64,000 nucleotides of DNA from Roseiarcus sp963709185. GTDB taxonomy: Bacteria > Pseudomonadota > Alphaproteobacteria > Rhizobiales > Beijerinckiaceae. The notes under the pieces were generated by a model, which saw only the letters and a program-made list of their open reading frames with translations, was not told the origin of the DNA and did no database searches. The stretch spans positions 1 through 64,000 of the forward strand of contig CAVPVQ010000027.1 of NCBI GenBank assembly GCA_963709185.1, read 5' to 3'. The position numbers were made by a program, and so were the translations under genes. Positions 43,459 to 51,925 of the stretch are shown here, one piece after another (within the stretch, counting starts at the first letter, position 1; each line of letters opens with the position of its first letter).

Positions 43459-43640
43459 TCCCCCAAAAGGGGACGCGCCGATTCGGGCGGCCGCCCGAAT
43501 CGGCGCGCGGGAAGATTGGCCGTCTCGCAATTGGGCTTGGCGCCCGTCGTCATCGGGGTCGTCTTCCCGCTTCCCTTGAACGCTTGATGAGTTGAATGGG
43601 CCGACCTCTCTCGATGCGAGCCCGCAGACAATCATAAGCT
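43459..43640 (+). ncRNA. IS110 bridge RNA (predicted)
   Basis: Folding by eye gives 5' hairpins (43459-43473; a 17+17 perfect palindrome 43474-43507), a target loop and a donor loop. Target loop: stem GGGAAGA (43509-43515)/TCTTCCC (43562-43568), an inner hairpin GGGC/GCCC (43533-43545), a 5' guide CTCGCAAT (43524-43531) identical to the left flank of the insertion site, and a 3' guide CGTCAT (43548-43553) complementary to ATGACG across the right junction. Donor loop: AGACAAT (43626-43632) is the exact complement of ATTGTCT at the element's left end (43427-43433), and GAGTTGAAT (43589-43597) partly matches the right-end GAGTCGCAAT. Ends of the RNA are uncertain. Confidence 0.8.
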
Positions 43641-43658
43641 TGCAGAGGATAACGCAAA

Positions 43659-44606
43659 ATGCCCCATGCCGCCACGCCGGCCTCGCGCTTCATCGGTTGC
43701 GACGTCGGCAAAACCAATATCGTCGTCTTCGAGGCCGCCAATGGCCGCGCGAGGTCGATCGTCAATGAACCGCAGGCCTTGTCGGACTTCGCCTCGAGGC
43801 TCGATGCGACGTGCTTCGTCGTCTGCGAAGCCACAGGCGGCTATGAAAGCGACCTTCTGGCCGCCTTGCTCGCCGCCGGCGTGCCCGCCCATCGCGCCGA
43901 CGCCCGCAAGGTCAAGGCGTTCATCCGATCGTTTGGGACGCTCGGCAAAACCGACGCCATCGACGCCAGGGCGCTCGCCCGCTACGGCCAGGACCGCCAT
44001 GCCGAACTGGCGACCTGGCAGGCCCGCGATCGCCAGCGATTGCGCTTGCAGGCCCTGGTCCTGACCCGGCGCGACATGGTCAGGGATCGTCTCGCTTACG
44101 CCAATCGCCGCGCCGCTCCCGGCGCCGAGCTCGCGCAGACCCACATCGAGGCGATCGTCGCCAGCTTCGACGCCCAAATCAAAGCGATCGATGGCGACAT
44201 CAACGCCTTGATCGCCCAATGCGAGCCCATCGCCCGCGCCCTCAACCTCCTCCTCGCCATCCAGGGCGTCGGCGCCAAGACCGCCGCCGCCCTCATCGCC
44301 CTCATGCCCGAACTGGGAACGCTCACCCGTCGCCGCGCCGCCGCCCTGGCCGGCCTCGCCCCCCATCCCAAGCAAAGCGGCCAAGCCGACGCCTATCGCC
44401 GAACGCGCGGCGGAAGACCAGAAATCAAAAGGGTCCTCTTCATGGCCGCGCTATCCGCCAGAAAACACAACCCGACCCTCAAGGGCTTCTATGAACGCCT
44501 CCTCCAAGCCGGCAAAAAGCCCATCGTCGCCGTCACCGCCATCATGCGAAAACTCGTCATCATCGCCAACGCCAAACTCAAAACTCAAAAACTGCAAATC
44601 ATCTGA
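43659..44606 (+). CDS. IS110 family transposase (DEDD recombinase)
   Basis: A 315-residue protein. The N-terminal RuvC-like DEDD domain starts FIGCDVGKTNIVVFE (first Asp) and has CEATGGYESDL (Glu) and the GKTDAIDARALARYG pair of aspartates. A coiled-coil linker follows. The C-terminal Tnp domain has LLAIQGVGAKTAAALIA and AALAGLAPHPKQSGQ with the candidate catalytic Ser, then RGGRPEIKRVLFMAAL. It is full length and should be active together with the bridge RNA encoded just upstream. Confidence 0.95.
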   Translation: MPHAATPASRFIGCDVGKTNIVVFEAANGRARSIVNEPQALSDFASRLDATCFVVCEATGGYESDLLAALLAAGVPAHRADARKVKAFIRSFGTLGKTDAIDARALARYGQDRHAELATWQARDRQRLRLQALVLTRRDMVRDRLAYANRRAAPGAELAQTHIEAIVASFDAQIKAIDGDINALIAQCEPIARALNLLLAIQGVGAKTAAALIALMPELGTLTRRRAAALAGLAPHPKQSGQADAYRRTRGGRPEIKRVLFMAALSARKHNPTLKGFYERLLQAGKKPIVAVTAIMRKLVIIANAKLKTQKLQII

Positions 44607-44655
44607 GTCGCAATGACGGTCGTTTCCGTCGTCTGCCGACGGGCGTCGGGTGCGC

Positions 44656-46236
44656 TCAGGCGTCGTGCCGCGCGAGAACCTCGCGCACCCGCGCCACCAG
44701 TTCGCCCTCGGGCGCGGGCGCCTGGGCGCGCTGGCGCAGTTCGAGGTAGTCGGCGCGGTCCTTGCTCGCCCTGGCGAGTTCGGCGCCGAGCGTGAGGTCG
44801 CGGATCACCACCTGCCGGCCGCCCGGCGCGTCGCGCTCGTTGGAGCCCTGGATCACCGCGCAGAGACTGCCGCGCCGGTCGGCGTATTTGAGCTGCGCGT
44901 TGAGGCCGCTGTCGCCGAGATAGAGTTCGGCGGCAATGTCGGCGGCCCGCAACGCCGTGACGAGGCGCTGGTAGTCGGCGATATGATCGCGGTCGAGCAC
45001 CGCGACGACCACCGGGCCGGGTTTTTTGGCCGCCGCGACGATCGGGCTGTTGATCGCGCGCAAGGCCGAGAGCAGCCGCGACACGCCGATCGAAAAGCCG
45101 GTCGCCGGCACTGGCTCGCCGCGAAAGCGCGCGACCAGCCCATCGTAGCGCCCGCCGCCGCCGACCGAGCCGAAGCGGATCGGCTTGCCGTCCTCGCCGG
45201 GGGTTTCGAAGGTGAGTTCGGCCTCGAACACCGGGCCGGTGTAATATTCAAGGCCGCGGACGACGGAGGGGTCAATCAGAATTCGTCCATCCGAATAGCC
45301 GGACGCCCGCAAGCAACAAAGCAATTTCCTCCAACTCCTTGCGCCCCTGCAGACCAGTCGGACCCAATTCGAACACGACTTCTGGAGCCACTCGAATCGC
45401 TTCGTCTCCACGAGGCTCTGGGTCTCCAATTCACGTCTCTGTGTCGACTCTGGGAATCCGTGATTAACCGAGGCGGATGAATCCCAGGTAGCGCATGACA
45501 TTGTCTGCCTGGGCCAAATCCAAGCCTGCACCCTTGGTAAAATCGCCGCTGTCGTCCCGTCTTCCTTGAGCCAGAAGTCGAAAAACTGCCGTCGGACCCA
45601 GACGATCAAGTTTGTCCATCGCGCGCAGTATGCTCAAACGGTTCGCGTCGTCTGAGTCTCGGTCAAATCGAAGCCCGATGCTCCAGCAAGCCCATCCAGC
45701 ACCTTTCGATTGTTGACTTTGATGACGTAGTCGCCCCGCTTGACTCCCAGCGCCTCCAGGCAATCCGCCGCCATCATGCACATCTCGGCGTCGGCAGCGA
45801 CGCTTCTCGCCCCCACCGTGTCGGCGTCGAACTGCATGAACTGCCGGAACCGCCCCGGCCCCGGCTTTTCGTTGCGGAACACCCAGCCGGCGCGGTAGCT
45901 GCGATAGGGCTTGGGCAGTTTTTCGTAATGCTCGGCGACGTAGCGGGCGAGCGGCGCGGTGAGGTCGTAGCGCAGCGACAGCCATCGCTCGTCGTCGTCG
46001 CGGAAGGAAAACACGCCCTCGTTCGGCCGGTCGAGATCGGGCAGGAACTTGCCGAGCGCCTCGGTATATTCGATGAACGGCGTCTCCACCGCCTCGAAGC
46101 CGTAAAGCTCGTAGACGCCACGGATTTTCGCCATCATCGCCTCGGCGGCGGCGATGTCGGCGGGGCCGCGGTCGACAAGGCCGCGCGGCAGGGCGGCGCG
46201 CACGAGGGCGGCGGGTTTTTCGTCAGACATGCGCAT
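44656..46236 (-). pseudogene. hisS: Histidyl-tRNA synthetase with aberrant central tract
   Basis: The N-terminal 180 residues (46236 to about 45700) and the C-terminal 200 (about 45300 to 44656) are normal HisS in the same frame: motif 2 around YRAGWVFRNEKPGPGRFRQF, then DPSVVRGLEYYTGPVFEAEL and GGGGRYDGL. Between them, about 45300-45700, HisS-like sequence (RLSILRAMDKLDRLG, GRRDDSGDFTKGAGLD) lies in a shifted frame with two in-frame stops (TAA at 45464, TGA at 45431). The GC content is visibly lower there. Net shift is zero. As hisS is essential, another copy must exist or this tract is a chimeric assembly or recent conversion from a decayed homologue. Confidence 0.85.
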
Positions 46237-46238
46237 TC

Positions 46239-46949
46239 TCAGACAAGGCCGGCTCCGATGTTGATGGTCAGCGCGAGAATGATGGTGTTGAAGAAAAACG
46301 CCACGACGCCATGCGCCATCGTCGTGCGGCGCATCACCTTGGACACCGTCGCGACGTCGGCGGTGGCGCAGGCGCAGCCGATCACGAACGCGTAGTAGAG
46401 AAAATCGCCATAGGTCGGCTCGTTATCGCCGGGAAAGCTGAGGCCGGCGCGGGCGCCGTCTTTGGCGCCGGCCGGCCGTGCGTAATATTCCTCGGCGTAA
46501 TGCAGCGCGAACAGCAGGTGGATGAAGGTCCAGGCGCTGAGGATCGTGAGAGCGGTCAACCCGATATGCCACGCCTTGTCGAGCCCGGTCAGGTCCTTCA
46601 CCGCGCCGAGCTCGGCGAGAATGGCGGCGATCGAGGCGCAGGCGGCGGCCGTCCCGAGCGCCAGCAGCACCCATTGATTGTCGTCTTCGAGAAACGCGCG
46701 GGCGCGGATCGACGCCTCGCCCGAGCGCCCGATCATCAGGCCGACCAGCGCGATGAACAGCAGCGCGCCGGCGTTCCACGCCAGCAGCGCGCGGGTGGCG
46801 ACGCGCAGATCGCCGGGGCAGGCGAGATAGACCACGACCATCAGCGCGCCGCAAATGTACAGCCGTGGGCGGCGCAGGATCGCCCGAAACGGGCGCCCGC
46901 TCGGGCCGGAGGCGTGGGGAGAGAGTGACATCGGGCTGCGTTGGTTCAA
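46239..46949 (-). CDS. DUF1345 family membrane protein
   Basis: A 236-residue integral membrane protein with five or six segments. The DUF1345 signatures are visible: LLAWNAGALLFIALVGLMI, a central LHYAEEYY stretch and EPTYGDFLYYAFVIGCACATADV, then VVAFFFNTIILALTINI. Function unknown. It ends two bases before hisS on the same strand. An alternative start is 46931. Confidence 0.88.
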   Translation of the reverse strand: MNQRSPMSLSPHASGPSGRPFRAILRRPRLYICGALMVVVYLACPGDLRVATRALLAWNAGALLFIALVGLMIGRSGEASIRARAFLEDDNQWVLLALGTAAACASIAAILAELGAVKDLTGLDKAWHIGLTALTILSAWTFIHLLFALHYAEEYYARPAGAKDGARAGLSFPGDNEPTYGDFLYYAFVIGCACATADVATVSKVMRRTTMAHGVVAFFFNTIILALTINIGAGLV

Positions 46950-47080
46950 GGCGCCCCTGCCTTGCCCCAGCCCTCATGACCGGTCAAGCGCCGGGGCGCC
47001 GGCGCCGACCGATCAGACGACCGGTTGCGATTGGCCGTTTTTGTTGTGAAATCATCGCGTTAGAGGCCCCAGCCGAATTC

Positions 47081-47109
47081 TTGACAGGCGGCGGCGCCAA
47101 CAATATGTT
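47081..47109 (+). promoter_or_regulatory. Probable promoter of the F0 ATP synthase operon
   Basis: A perfect -35 box TTGACA (47081-47086) and a -10 box TATGTT (47104-47109) are spaced by 17 bases. Transcription would start near 47116, leaving a leader of about 130 bases before atpI. The only comparable element in the 300-bp gap. Confidence 0.65.
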
Positions 47110-47247
47110 GCGCGCGGCTTGCCGGGGCAGGTTGACTTCGCCGCGATTTCGTCAGACGGCTTTTTCAATAGCGCCGTCGCGTCGGCGAGTTTGTCCGGCG
47201 AGGCTCGAAACATCGACCGGGTCGCGCGTTGCGGCGAAAGGAGATCG

Positions 47248-47640
47248 ATGGCCGGGCGCGAGGGGGGCGACGACGAGGAACGGCTTTTGCGGGCGCGCCT
47301 GGAAAGGCTTTCGGGGGCGCTCGAGAAGCAGCGGAAAGGGTCGGCGCCGCGACCCGATGAGGCCAGGGACGGCGATTCGTCCGGCAAGTTTGGCTCCGCG
47401 ATGGGGCTTGGGCTGCGCGCCTCGAGCGAGTTCGCGGCGGCGATCGTGGTTGGCGGCCTGATTGGCTGGCAGGTTGATGTTTGGTTGGGGACGAAGCCGG
47501 CTTTTCTGATCATTTTTTTCATGCTCGGCGTCGGCGCCGGCGTGTGGAATGTGATCCGTGTGACATCGCCGCTGTCGCGCGGCGGACCGGCCGGACGCGG
47601 ACAACAGGCTCCACCGGCGGTGGACGAAGACGAGGATTAG
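47248..47640 (+). CDS. atpI: ATP synthase protein I (AtpI)
   Basis: A 130-residue protein. A charged coiled-coil N-terminus (ERLLRARLERLSGALEKQRK) is followed by two membrane segments with SEFAAAIVVGGLIGWQVDVWLGTKPAFLIIFFMLGVGAGVWN cut here into the usual hairpin of the AtpI/AtpZ family. It assists c-ring assembly and may help Mg2+ entry. The ATG at 47248 has AAAGGAG five bases upstream. First gene of the F0 operon; atpB follows after four bases. Confidence 0.9.
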   Translation: MAGREGGDDEERLLRARLERLSGALEKQRKGSAPRPDEARDGDSSGKFGSAMGLGLRASSEFAAAIVVGGLIGWQVDVWLGTKPAFLIIFFMLGVGAGVWNVIRVTSPLSRGGPAGRGQQAPPAVDEDED

Positions 47641-47644
47641 GAAC

Positions 47645-48409
47645 GTGGCGACGCCCGGCCCGACCATCAACCCGATCGAGCAATTCTCGATCTCGCCGCT
47701 CGTATCCGTCCAGATCGCCGGGCGCGATTTCTCGTTCACCAATTCCGCGCTCTTCATGGTCATCGCGGTGGCGCTGGTCTGCGCCCTGATGCTGCTCGGC
47801 GCGCGCGGCGGGCCCGGCGTTCCCGGCCGCCTGCAGTCGCTCGCCGAAATGGCCTATGAATTCGTCGCCGGCATGGTGCGCTCGGCCGCTGGCGAGCATG
47901 GGATGGTGTTCTTCCCGCTCGTCTTCTGCCTGTTCATGTTCGTGCTGATGTGCAATCTCGTCGGCCTGATCCCGCACGCCTTCGCGGTCACCAGTCATCT
48001 CATCGTGACGGCGTCGCTGGCGCTGGTCGTGTTCCTCACTGTCGTCGTCGTCGGCCTCAAGGAGCATGGGCTGCGCTTCTTCAAGCTGTTCGTCCCCTCC
48101 GGCGTGCCGATCTACATCCTGCCGCTGGTGGTGGCGATCGAGGTGTTCTCGTTTTTCGTGCGCCCGGTCAGCCATTCCGTGCGTCTGTTCGCCAATATGC
48201 TGGCCGGCCATATCACGCTGAACGTGTTCGGCGCGTTCGTCGTCATGCTGCTCGGCGCCGGCGCCGTCACCAAGGCGGTCTCGGTGCTGCCTTTCGCGAT
48301 GACCATCGGGCTTGACGCGCTCGAACTGCTGGTCGCGTTCCTGCAGGCCTATGTCTTTGCGATGCTGACCTGCATGTATCTCAACGACGCGCTTCACCCC
48401 GGTCATTGA
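47645..48409 (+). CDS. atpB: F0F1 ATP synthase subunit a
   Basis: A 254-residue membrane protein with five to six segments. The essential arginine of the proton channel lies in PVSHSVRLFANMLAGH and the following helix has LDALELLVAFLQAYVF with the conserved Glu and Gln. The start codon is GTG at 47645. It forms the stator half-channels next to the c-ring. Confidence 0.97.
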   Translation: MATPGPTINPIEQFSISPLVSVQIAGRDFSFTNSALFMVIAVALVCALMLLGARGGPGVPGRLQSLAEMAYEFVAGMVRSAAGEHGMVFFPLVFCLFMFVLMCNLVGLIPHAFAVTSHLIVTASLALVVFLTVVVVGLKEHGLRFFKLFVPSGVPIYILPLVVAIEVFSFFVRPVSHSVRLFANMLAGHITLNVFGAFVVMLLGAGAVTKAVSVLPFAMTIGLDALELLVAFLQAYVFAMLTCMYLNDALHPGH

Positions 48410-48454
48410 CCTTAAGCCCCTCAACGCAACGCCTATCCAGGACAGGAGTTTTTT

Positions 48455-48694
48455 ATGGAGCCGCATGAACTCGCCAACGCCGCCAAATACATCGGCGCAG
48501 GCCTCGCCGCGATCGGCACCGGCGCCGCCGGCATCGGCGTCGGCACGCTGTTCGGCCAGTTCCTCAACGGCGCGCTGCGCAATCCGTCCGCCGTCGAAGG
48601 CCAGTTCGGCCGGCTGATTTTCGGCTTCGCGGTGACCGAGGCGCTCGGCATTTTCGCGCTGCTGATCGCCTTCCTGCTGCTGTTCGCGGTCTGA
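48455..48694 (+). CDS. atpE: F0F1 ATP synthase subunit c
   Basis: A 79-residue hairpin of two membrane helices. The glycine-rich first helix is AGLAAIGTGAAGIGVGTLFG, the polar loop LRNPSA, and the proton-carrying Glu is in the second helix (FAVTEALGIFALLIAFLL). No sodium-binding Gln is seen in helix 1, so it is proton-driven. A GACAGGAG site precedes the ATG. Confidence 0.97.
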   Translation: MEPHELANAAKYIGAGLAAIGTGAAGIGVGTLFGQFLNGALRNPSAVEGQFGRLIFGFAVTEALGIFALLIAFLLLFAV

Positions 48695-48765
48695 CCGCGG
48701 CGCGCGCGGCGTCTGGCGCGCGGCGGAGCCTTGCGCGCCGCTGTGCGACATAGGATGTTCCAGGG

Positions 48766-49317
48766 ATGACCGAACAAACCAACCCGACGCAGAGCGAAGT
48801 CGGCCAACCGGCGGGCGGCGGTCACGCCAATTTCCCGCCGTTCGACGCCTCGACCTTTCCCGCGCAGATTCTCTGGCTGGCGATCACCTTCGGCGCGCTC
48901 TACTACGTGATGGCCAAGATCGCGCTGCCGCGGGTCGGCGCGGTGATCAGCGAGCGCAAGGCGCGGATCGCCAAGGACCTCGACGACGCCACCGCGATGC
49001 AGCAGCAGGCGGACGCCGCCGCCGCGGCTCATCAGAAGACCCTCGCCGACGCGCGGCTCAAGGCGCAGGGCCTGGCGCAGGAGGCGCGCGACCGGCTCGC
49101 CGCCGAAGCCGAGACCCGGCGCAAGACGCTGGAGGGCGAACTCGCCGCCAGGCTGGCGCTCGCCGAACAGCAGATCGCCGAGACGCGCGCGCAGGCGATG
49201 ACCAATGTCGAGAGCATCGCGCGCGAGGCCGCCGGCGCGATCGTCGAGCGGCTTCTCGGCCGCCCGGCGGACGGACCGGCGATCGCCGCGGCGGTCGCCG
49301 CGGTCAAGTCGAACTGA
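48766..49317 (+). CDS. atpG: F0F1 ATP synthase subunit b'
   Basis: A 183-residue peripheral-stalk protein. A hydrophilic N-terminus is followed by one membrane segment (ILWLAITFGALYYVMAKIALPRV) and a long alanine- and charge-rich coiled coil. The position between atpE and atpF, plus divergence from subunit b, marks it as b', found in photosynthetic-lineage alphaproteobacteria. Confidence 0.93.
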   Translation: MTEQTNPTQSEVGQPAGGGHANFPPFDASTFPAQILWLAITFGALYYVMAKIALPRVGAVISERKARIAKDLDDATAMQQQADAAAAAHQKTLADARLKAQGLAQEARDRLAAEAETRRKTLEGELAARLALAEQQIAETRAQAMTNVESIAREAAGAIVERLLGRPADGPAIAAAVAAVKSN

Positions 49318-49333
49318 ACCGGGAGCCGGCCCC

Positions 49334-49819
49334 ATGGAATTCGACGCCGAATTTTTCGTGACCATCGGCTTCCTGGTCTTTCTGTGCCTGCTCGGCTATC
49401 TCGGCGCGCATCGCATGGTGCTGTCCTCGCTCGACGCGCGCGGCAAGGCGATCGCCGACGAACTCGCGCAGGCCGCCAAATTGCGCGACGAAGCGACCGC
49501 GCTGCTCGCCAGCTTCGGCAAGCGCGCCGCCGAGGCGGAGGCCAACGCCGCCGCGATCGTCGCCGAAGCGCGCGCGCAGGCCGAGCAACTGGCCAAGGAG
49601 ACCGCCGAGCGGATGGCCGATTTCGTCGCGCGGCGCACCAAGCAGGCCGAGACCAAAATCGCGATGGCCGAAGCGCAGGCCGCCGCGGACGTGCGCGCCG
49701 CCGCCGCCGACCATGCCGCGAGAGCCGCCGAACGGGTGCTGCGCGACCAGACGCAGGGCGCGGCCGGCGCCGAACTGGTGGCGCGCGAGATTTCCGGCCT
49801 CAAGGACCGCCTGAACTGA
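49334..49819 (+). CDS. atpF: F0F1 ATP synthase subunit b
   Basis: A 161-residue protein with a short N-terminus, one membrane helix (FFVTIGFLVFLCLLGYL) and a coiled-coil stalk to the end. It pairs with b' to hold the F1 head. It is the last gene of this operon; the F1 genes are in a separate operon elsewhere, as usual in alphaproteobacteria. Confidence 0.95.
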   Translation: MEFDAEFFVTIGFLVFLCLLGYLGAHRMVLSSLDARGKAIADELAQAAKLRDEATALLASFGKRAAEAEANAAAIVAEARAQAEQLAKETAERMADFVARRTKQAETKIAMAEAQAAADVRAAAADHAARAAERVLRDQTQGAAGAELVAREISGLKDRLN

Positions 49820-49975
49820 CGCGAGGCGCGCTCGCCGCTAAAGCTTTCCGAGATGCGACGGAATCGGAAATCGACCCTCATCCGTCGCGCTTCGCGCGCC
49901 ACCTTCTCCCGCATCGGACGATCGCTTTGCGATCGCCGAGCAGGGGTTGGGGTGAGGGTGCGACGAGGGCGCAAC

Positions 49976-50737
49976 ATGGCGATCGGGCGCATCACAGGCA
50001 TGGCGGCGCTGGCCCTTGCGCTATTGCAAGGCGTCAGCGCGGCGCAGGCGCAGAGTTTCTGGCGCGATCTGCTTTACGGGCGCCCCGCGCCGGCGCCGTG
50101 CGTGCTCGACAAATGCCTGAACCCCGCCAAACGTCCGCCGACGCCGCCGACGACCGGCGCGGCGCCCTCCGGCGATTTCGATTTCTACGTGCTCGCGCTG
50201 TCATGGTCGCCGGGCTTCTGCGCGACAGGCGGCGCCGCGAAAGCGCCCGACCAATGCGCCGACGGCGCCGGTCTCGGCTTTGTCGTTCACGGCCTGTGGC
50301 CGCAATACCAGCACGGCTACCCCTCGGATTGCGACCCCGGCCGGCCGGTCTCGCGCATCGCGCTCGATCAGACGCGCGGCGTCTATCCAAGCGAGGGCCT
50401 CGCGCGCTACGAGTGGCGCAAGCACGGCACATGCACGGGGCTCAGCCCGGAGGCCTATTTCGCCGGCGCCAAGGCGGCGCGCGACAAGGTTGTCATTCCT
50501 GACGCATTCAAATCGCCGCGCCAGGCGCAGTCGATCGCGCCGGCCGACGCGCAGCGCGCCTTTTCCGCCGTCAATCCGGGCCTGCGGCCGGAGGCCATAG
50601 CGATCGGCTGCATCAGGGGCGAACTGGAAGAGGTGCGGCTGTGCTTATCGAAAGACCTGCGCCAGTTCGTCAATTGCCCGGAAGTGGCGCGCGCGACCTG
50701 CCGCTCCCCTTCCATCGACCTGGCGCCGGTGCGTTGA
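49976..50737 (+). CDS. Ribonuclease T2 family protein
   Basis: A 253-residue exported protein (signal peptide to about residue 26, ending AAQAQS). Both catalytic blocks are present: CAS I FVVHGLWPQYQ and CAS II YEWRKHGTCTG, with the two histidines. Several paired cysteines suggest disulfides. It cleaves RNA through a 2',3'-cyclic phosphate, presumably in the periplasm for scavenging. rlmJ starts 19 bases downstream. Confidence 0.93.
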   Translation: MAIGRITGMAALALALLQGVSAAQAQSFWRDLLYGRPAPAPCVLDKCLNPAKRPPTPPTTGAAPSGDFDFYVLALSWSPGFCATGGAAKAPDQCADGAGLGFVVHGLWPQYQHGYPSDCDPGRPVSRIALDQTRGVYPSEGLARYEWRKHGTCTGLSPEAYFAGAKAARDKVVIPDAFKSPRQAQSIAPADAQRAFSAVNPGLRPEAIAIGCIRGELEEVRLCLSKDLRQFVNCPEVARATCRSPSIDLAPVR

Positions 50738-50756
50738 GCGCCGGCCTGGACCGCCG

Positions 50757-51620
50757 ATGAATTACCGCCACGCCTTCCACGCCGGCAATTTCGCCGACGT
50801 GTTCAAGCACGCGCTGCTTGCGCGCATCCTGGTCTATTTGACGCGCAAGCCCGCGCCGCTGCGCTTCATCGACACCCATGCGGGCGCCGGGCGCTATGAT
50901 CTGACCGGCGAGGCGGCGCAGCGCTCGGGCGAATGGCGCGACGGCGTCGCCCGGCTCGCCGCCGCCGATCCGCCGCCGCCGGTCGCCGCTTTGCTCGCGC
51001 CGTACCTTGCGGCGCTCGGGCCGCTCGACGCGCAGGGGCGCCCGGCGGCCTACCCCGGCTCGCCGGCGATCGCGCAGACCCTGCTGCGCGCCCAGGACCG
51101 GCTCGCCTTGTGCGAATTGCATCCGGAAGAACGGGCGGCGCTGGTGGCGCGGATGGGCCGCGACGCCCGTCTGTCGATCGTCGAAATCGACGGCTATGTC
51201 GCGCTCAACGCCTGGCTGCCGCCGAAGGAGCGCCGCGGCCTCGTGCTGATCGATCCACCCTACGAGGAGGCGAATGCACTGAAGCACGTCGCCGAGGCGC
51301 TCGCCCGCGCCCTCGCCAAATGGCCGACCGGGACATACGTCTTGTGGCGCCCGATCAAGGACCGCCGCGACGACGCGCGCTTCCTCAACGCGCTGGCGGC
51401 GATCGGCGCGCCGGACATCCTGCAATGCGAACTCGGCGTCGGACACATCGCGCCCACCGTGAACTCTCCCAACCCGCTGACCCGCGCCGGTCTCATCGTG
51501 GTCAATCCGCCGCACGGGCTGATCGACGAAGCGCGCGTCCTGCTGCCATGGCTCGCACAAAGGCTGGCGCGCGAAGGATCGGGGGCGTGGGCGTGTTCGT
51601 GGCTGACGCCGCCGACGTGA
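50757..51620 (+). CDS. rlmJ: 23S rRNA (adenine2030-N6)-methyltransferase RlmJ
   Basis: A 287-residue protein. The start MNYRHAFHAGNFADVFKHALL is diagnostic of RlmJ. The SAM-binding stretch FIDTHAGAGRYDL and the amino-methyltransferase motif LIDPPYEE follow. It methylates A2030 of 23S rRNA. Close to the RNase T2 gene and probably cotranscribed. Confidence 0.95.
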   Translation: MNYRHAFHAGNFADVFKHALLARILVYLTRKPAPLRFIDTHAGAGRYDLTGEAAQRSGEWRDGVARLAAADPPPPVAALLAPYLAALGPLDAQGRPAAYPGSPAIAQTLLRAQDRLALCELHPEERAALVARMGRDARLSIVEIDGYVALNAWLPPKERRGLVLIDPPYEEANALKHVAEALARALAKWPTGTYVLWRPIKDRRDDARFLNALAAIGAPDILQCELGVGHIAPTVNSPNPLTRAGLIVVNPPHGLIDEARVLLPWLAQRLAREGSGAWACSWLTPPT

Positions 51621-51670
51621 GACCCGGGGGGCGGAGCCGCCGTGCAAATTGTTGCGTCGGATTTGGTCTT

Positions 51671-51698
51671 TGTGTATAATTCTACAAATTCATACACA
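51671..51698 (+). promoter_or_regulatory. Operator of second toxin-antitoxin operon
   Basis: TGTGTAT (51671-51677) and ATACACA (51692-51698) form a perfect 7-bp inverted repeat in an A/T-rich patch 12 bases before the antitoxin ATG. The position fits autoregulation by the ribbon-helix-helix antitoxin. Confidence 0.65.
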
Positions 51699-51709
51699 CG
51701 AGAACATCA

Positions 51710-51925
51710 ATGCGGACCAATATCGACATCGACGACGACCTCGTCGCGGAAGCGATGACCGTCCTCGGGCTCAGGACCAAGAAAGCGACGGTTGAAGAGG
51801 CGTTGCGGAGAGCCGTGCGCCAGGTCAGGCAGCGTCAGGCTCTGAAGGAGCTGAAGGGCATCGGCTGGGAAGGCGATCTCGACGCGATGCGCGAAGGCCG
51901 GTTCTTTGATGAGCCTCCAGGGTGA
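51710..51925 (+). CDS. vapB: Ribbon-helix-helix antitoxin (VapB type)
   Basis: A 71-residue protein. MRTNIDIDDDLVAEAMTVLG is the strand-helix of a VapB/DUF2191-type ribbon-helix-helix domain, with KKATVEEALRRAVRQ as the second helix. The C-terminal GIGWEGDLDAMREGR binds the toxin. The toxin gene begins in its stop codon (GTGA). Confidence 0.92.
   Translation: MRTNIDIDDDLVAEAMTVLGLRTKKATVEEALRRAVRQVRQRQALKELKGIGWEGDLDAMREGRFFDEPPG

Larger units (their letters stand above)
43429..44614 (+). mobile_element. IS110-family insertion sequence
   Basis: About 1186 bp. Comparison with repeat copy 3 gives the empty site CTCGCAAT|GACGG. TCGCAAT is present at both junctions (43422-43428 and 44608-44614), with AT the likely core dinucleotide. 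There are no terminal inverted repeats, as usual for IS110. The left noncoding end (about 230 bp) is much longer than the right, the layout of the IS110 group whose bridge RNA precedes the transposase. The element appears intact. Confidence 0.9.

Noticed and set aside
49845..49960. Short inverted repeats (CTCATCC...GGGTGAGGG type) between atpF and the RNase T2 gene
   Set aside because: Common dispersed repeat in this order; no gene, and no clear terminator T-run, so not listed as a feature.
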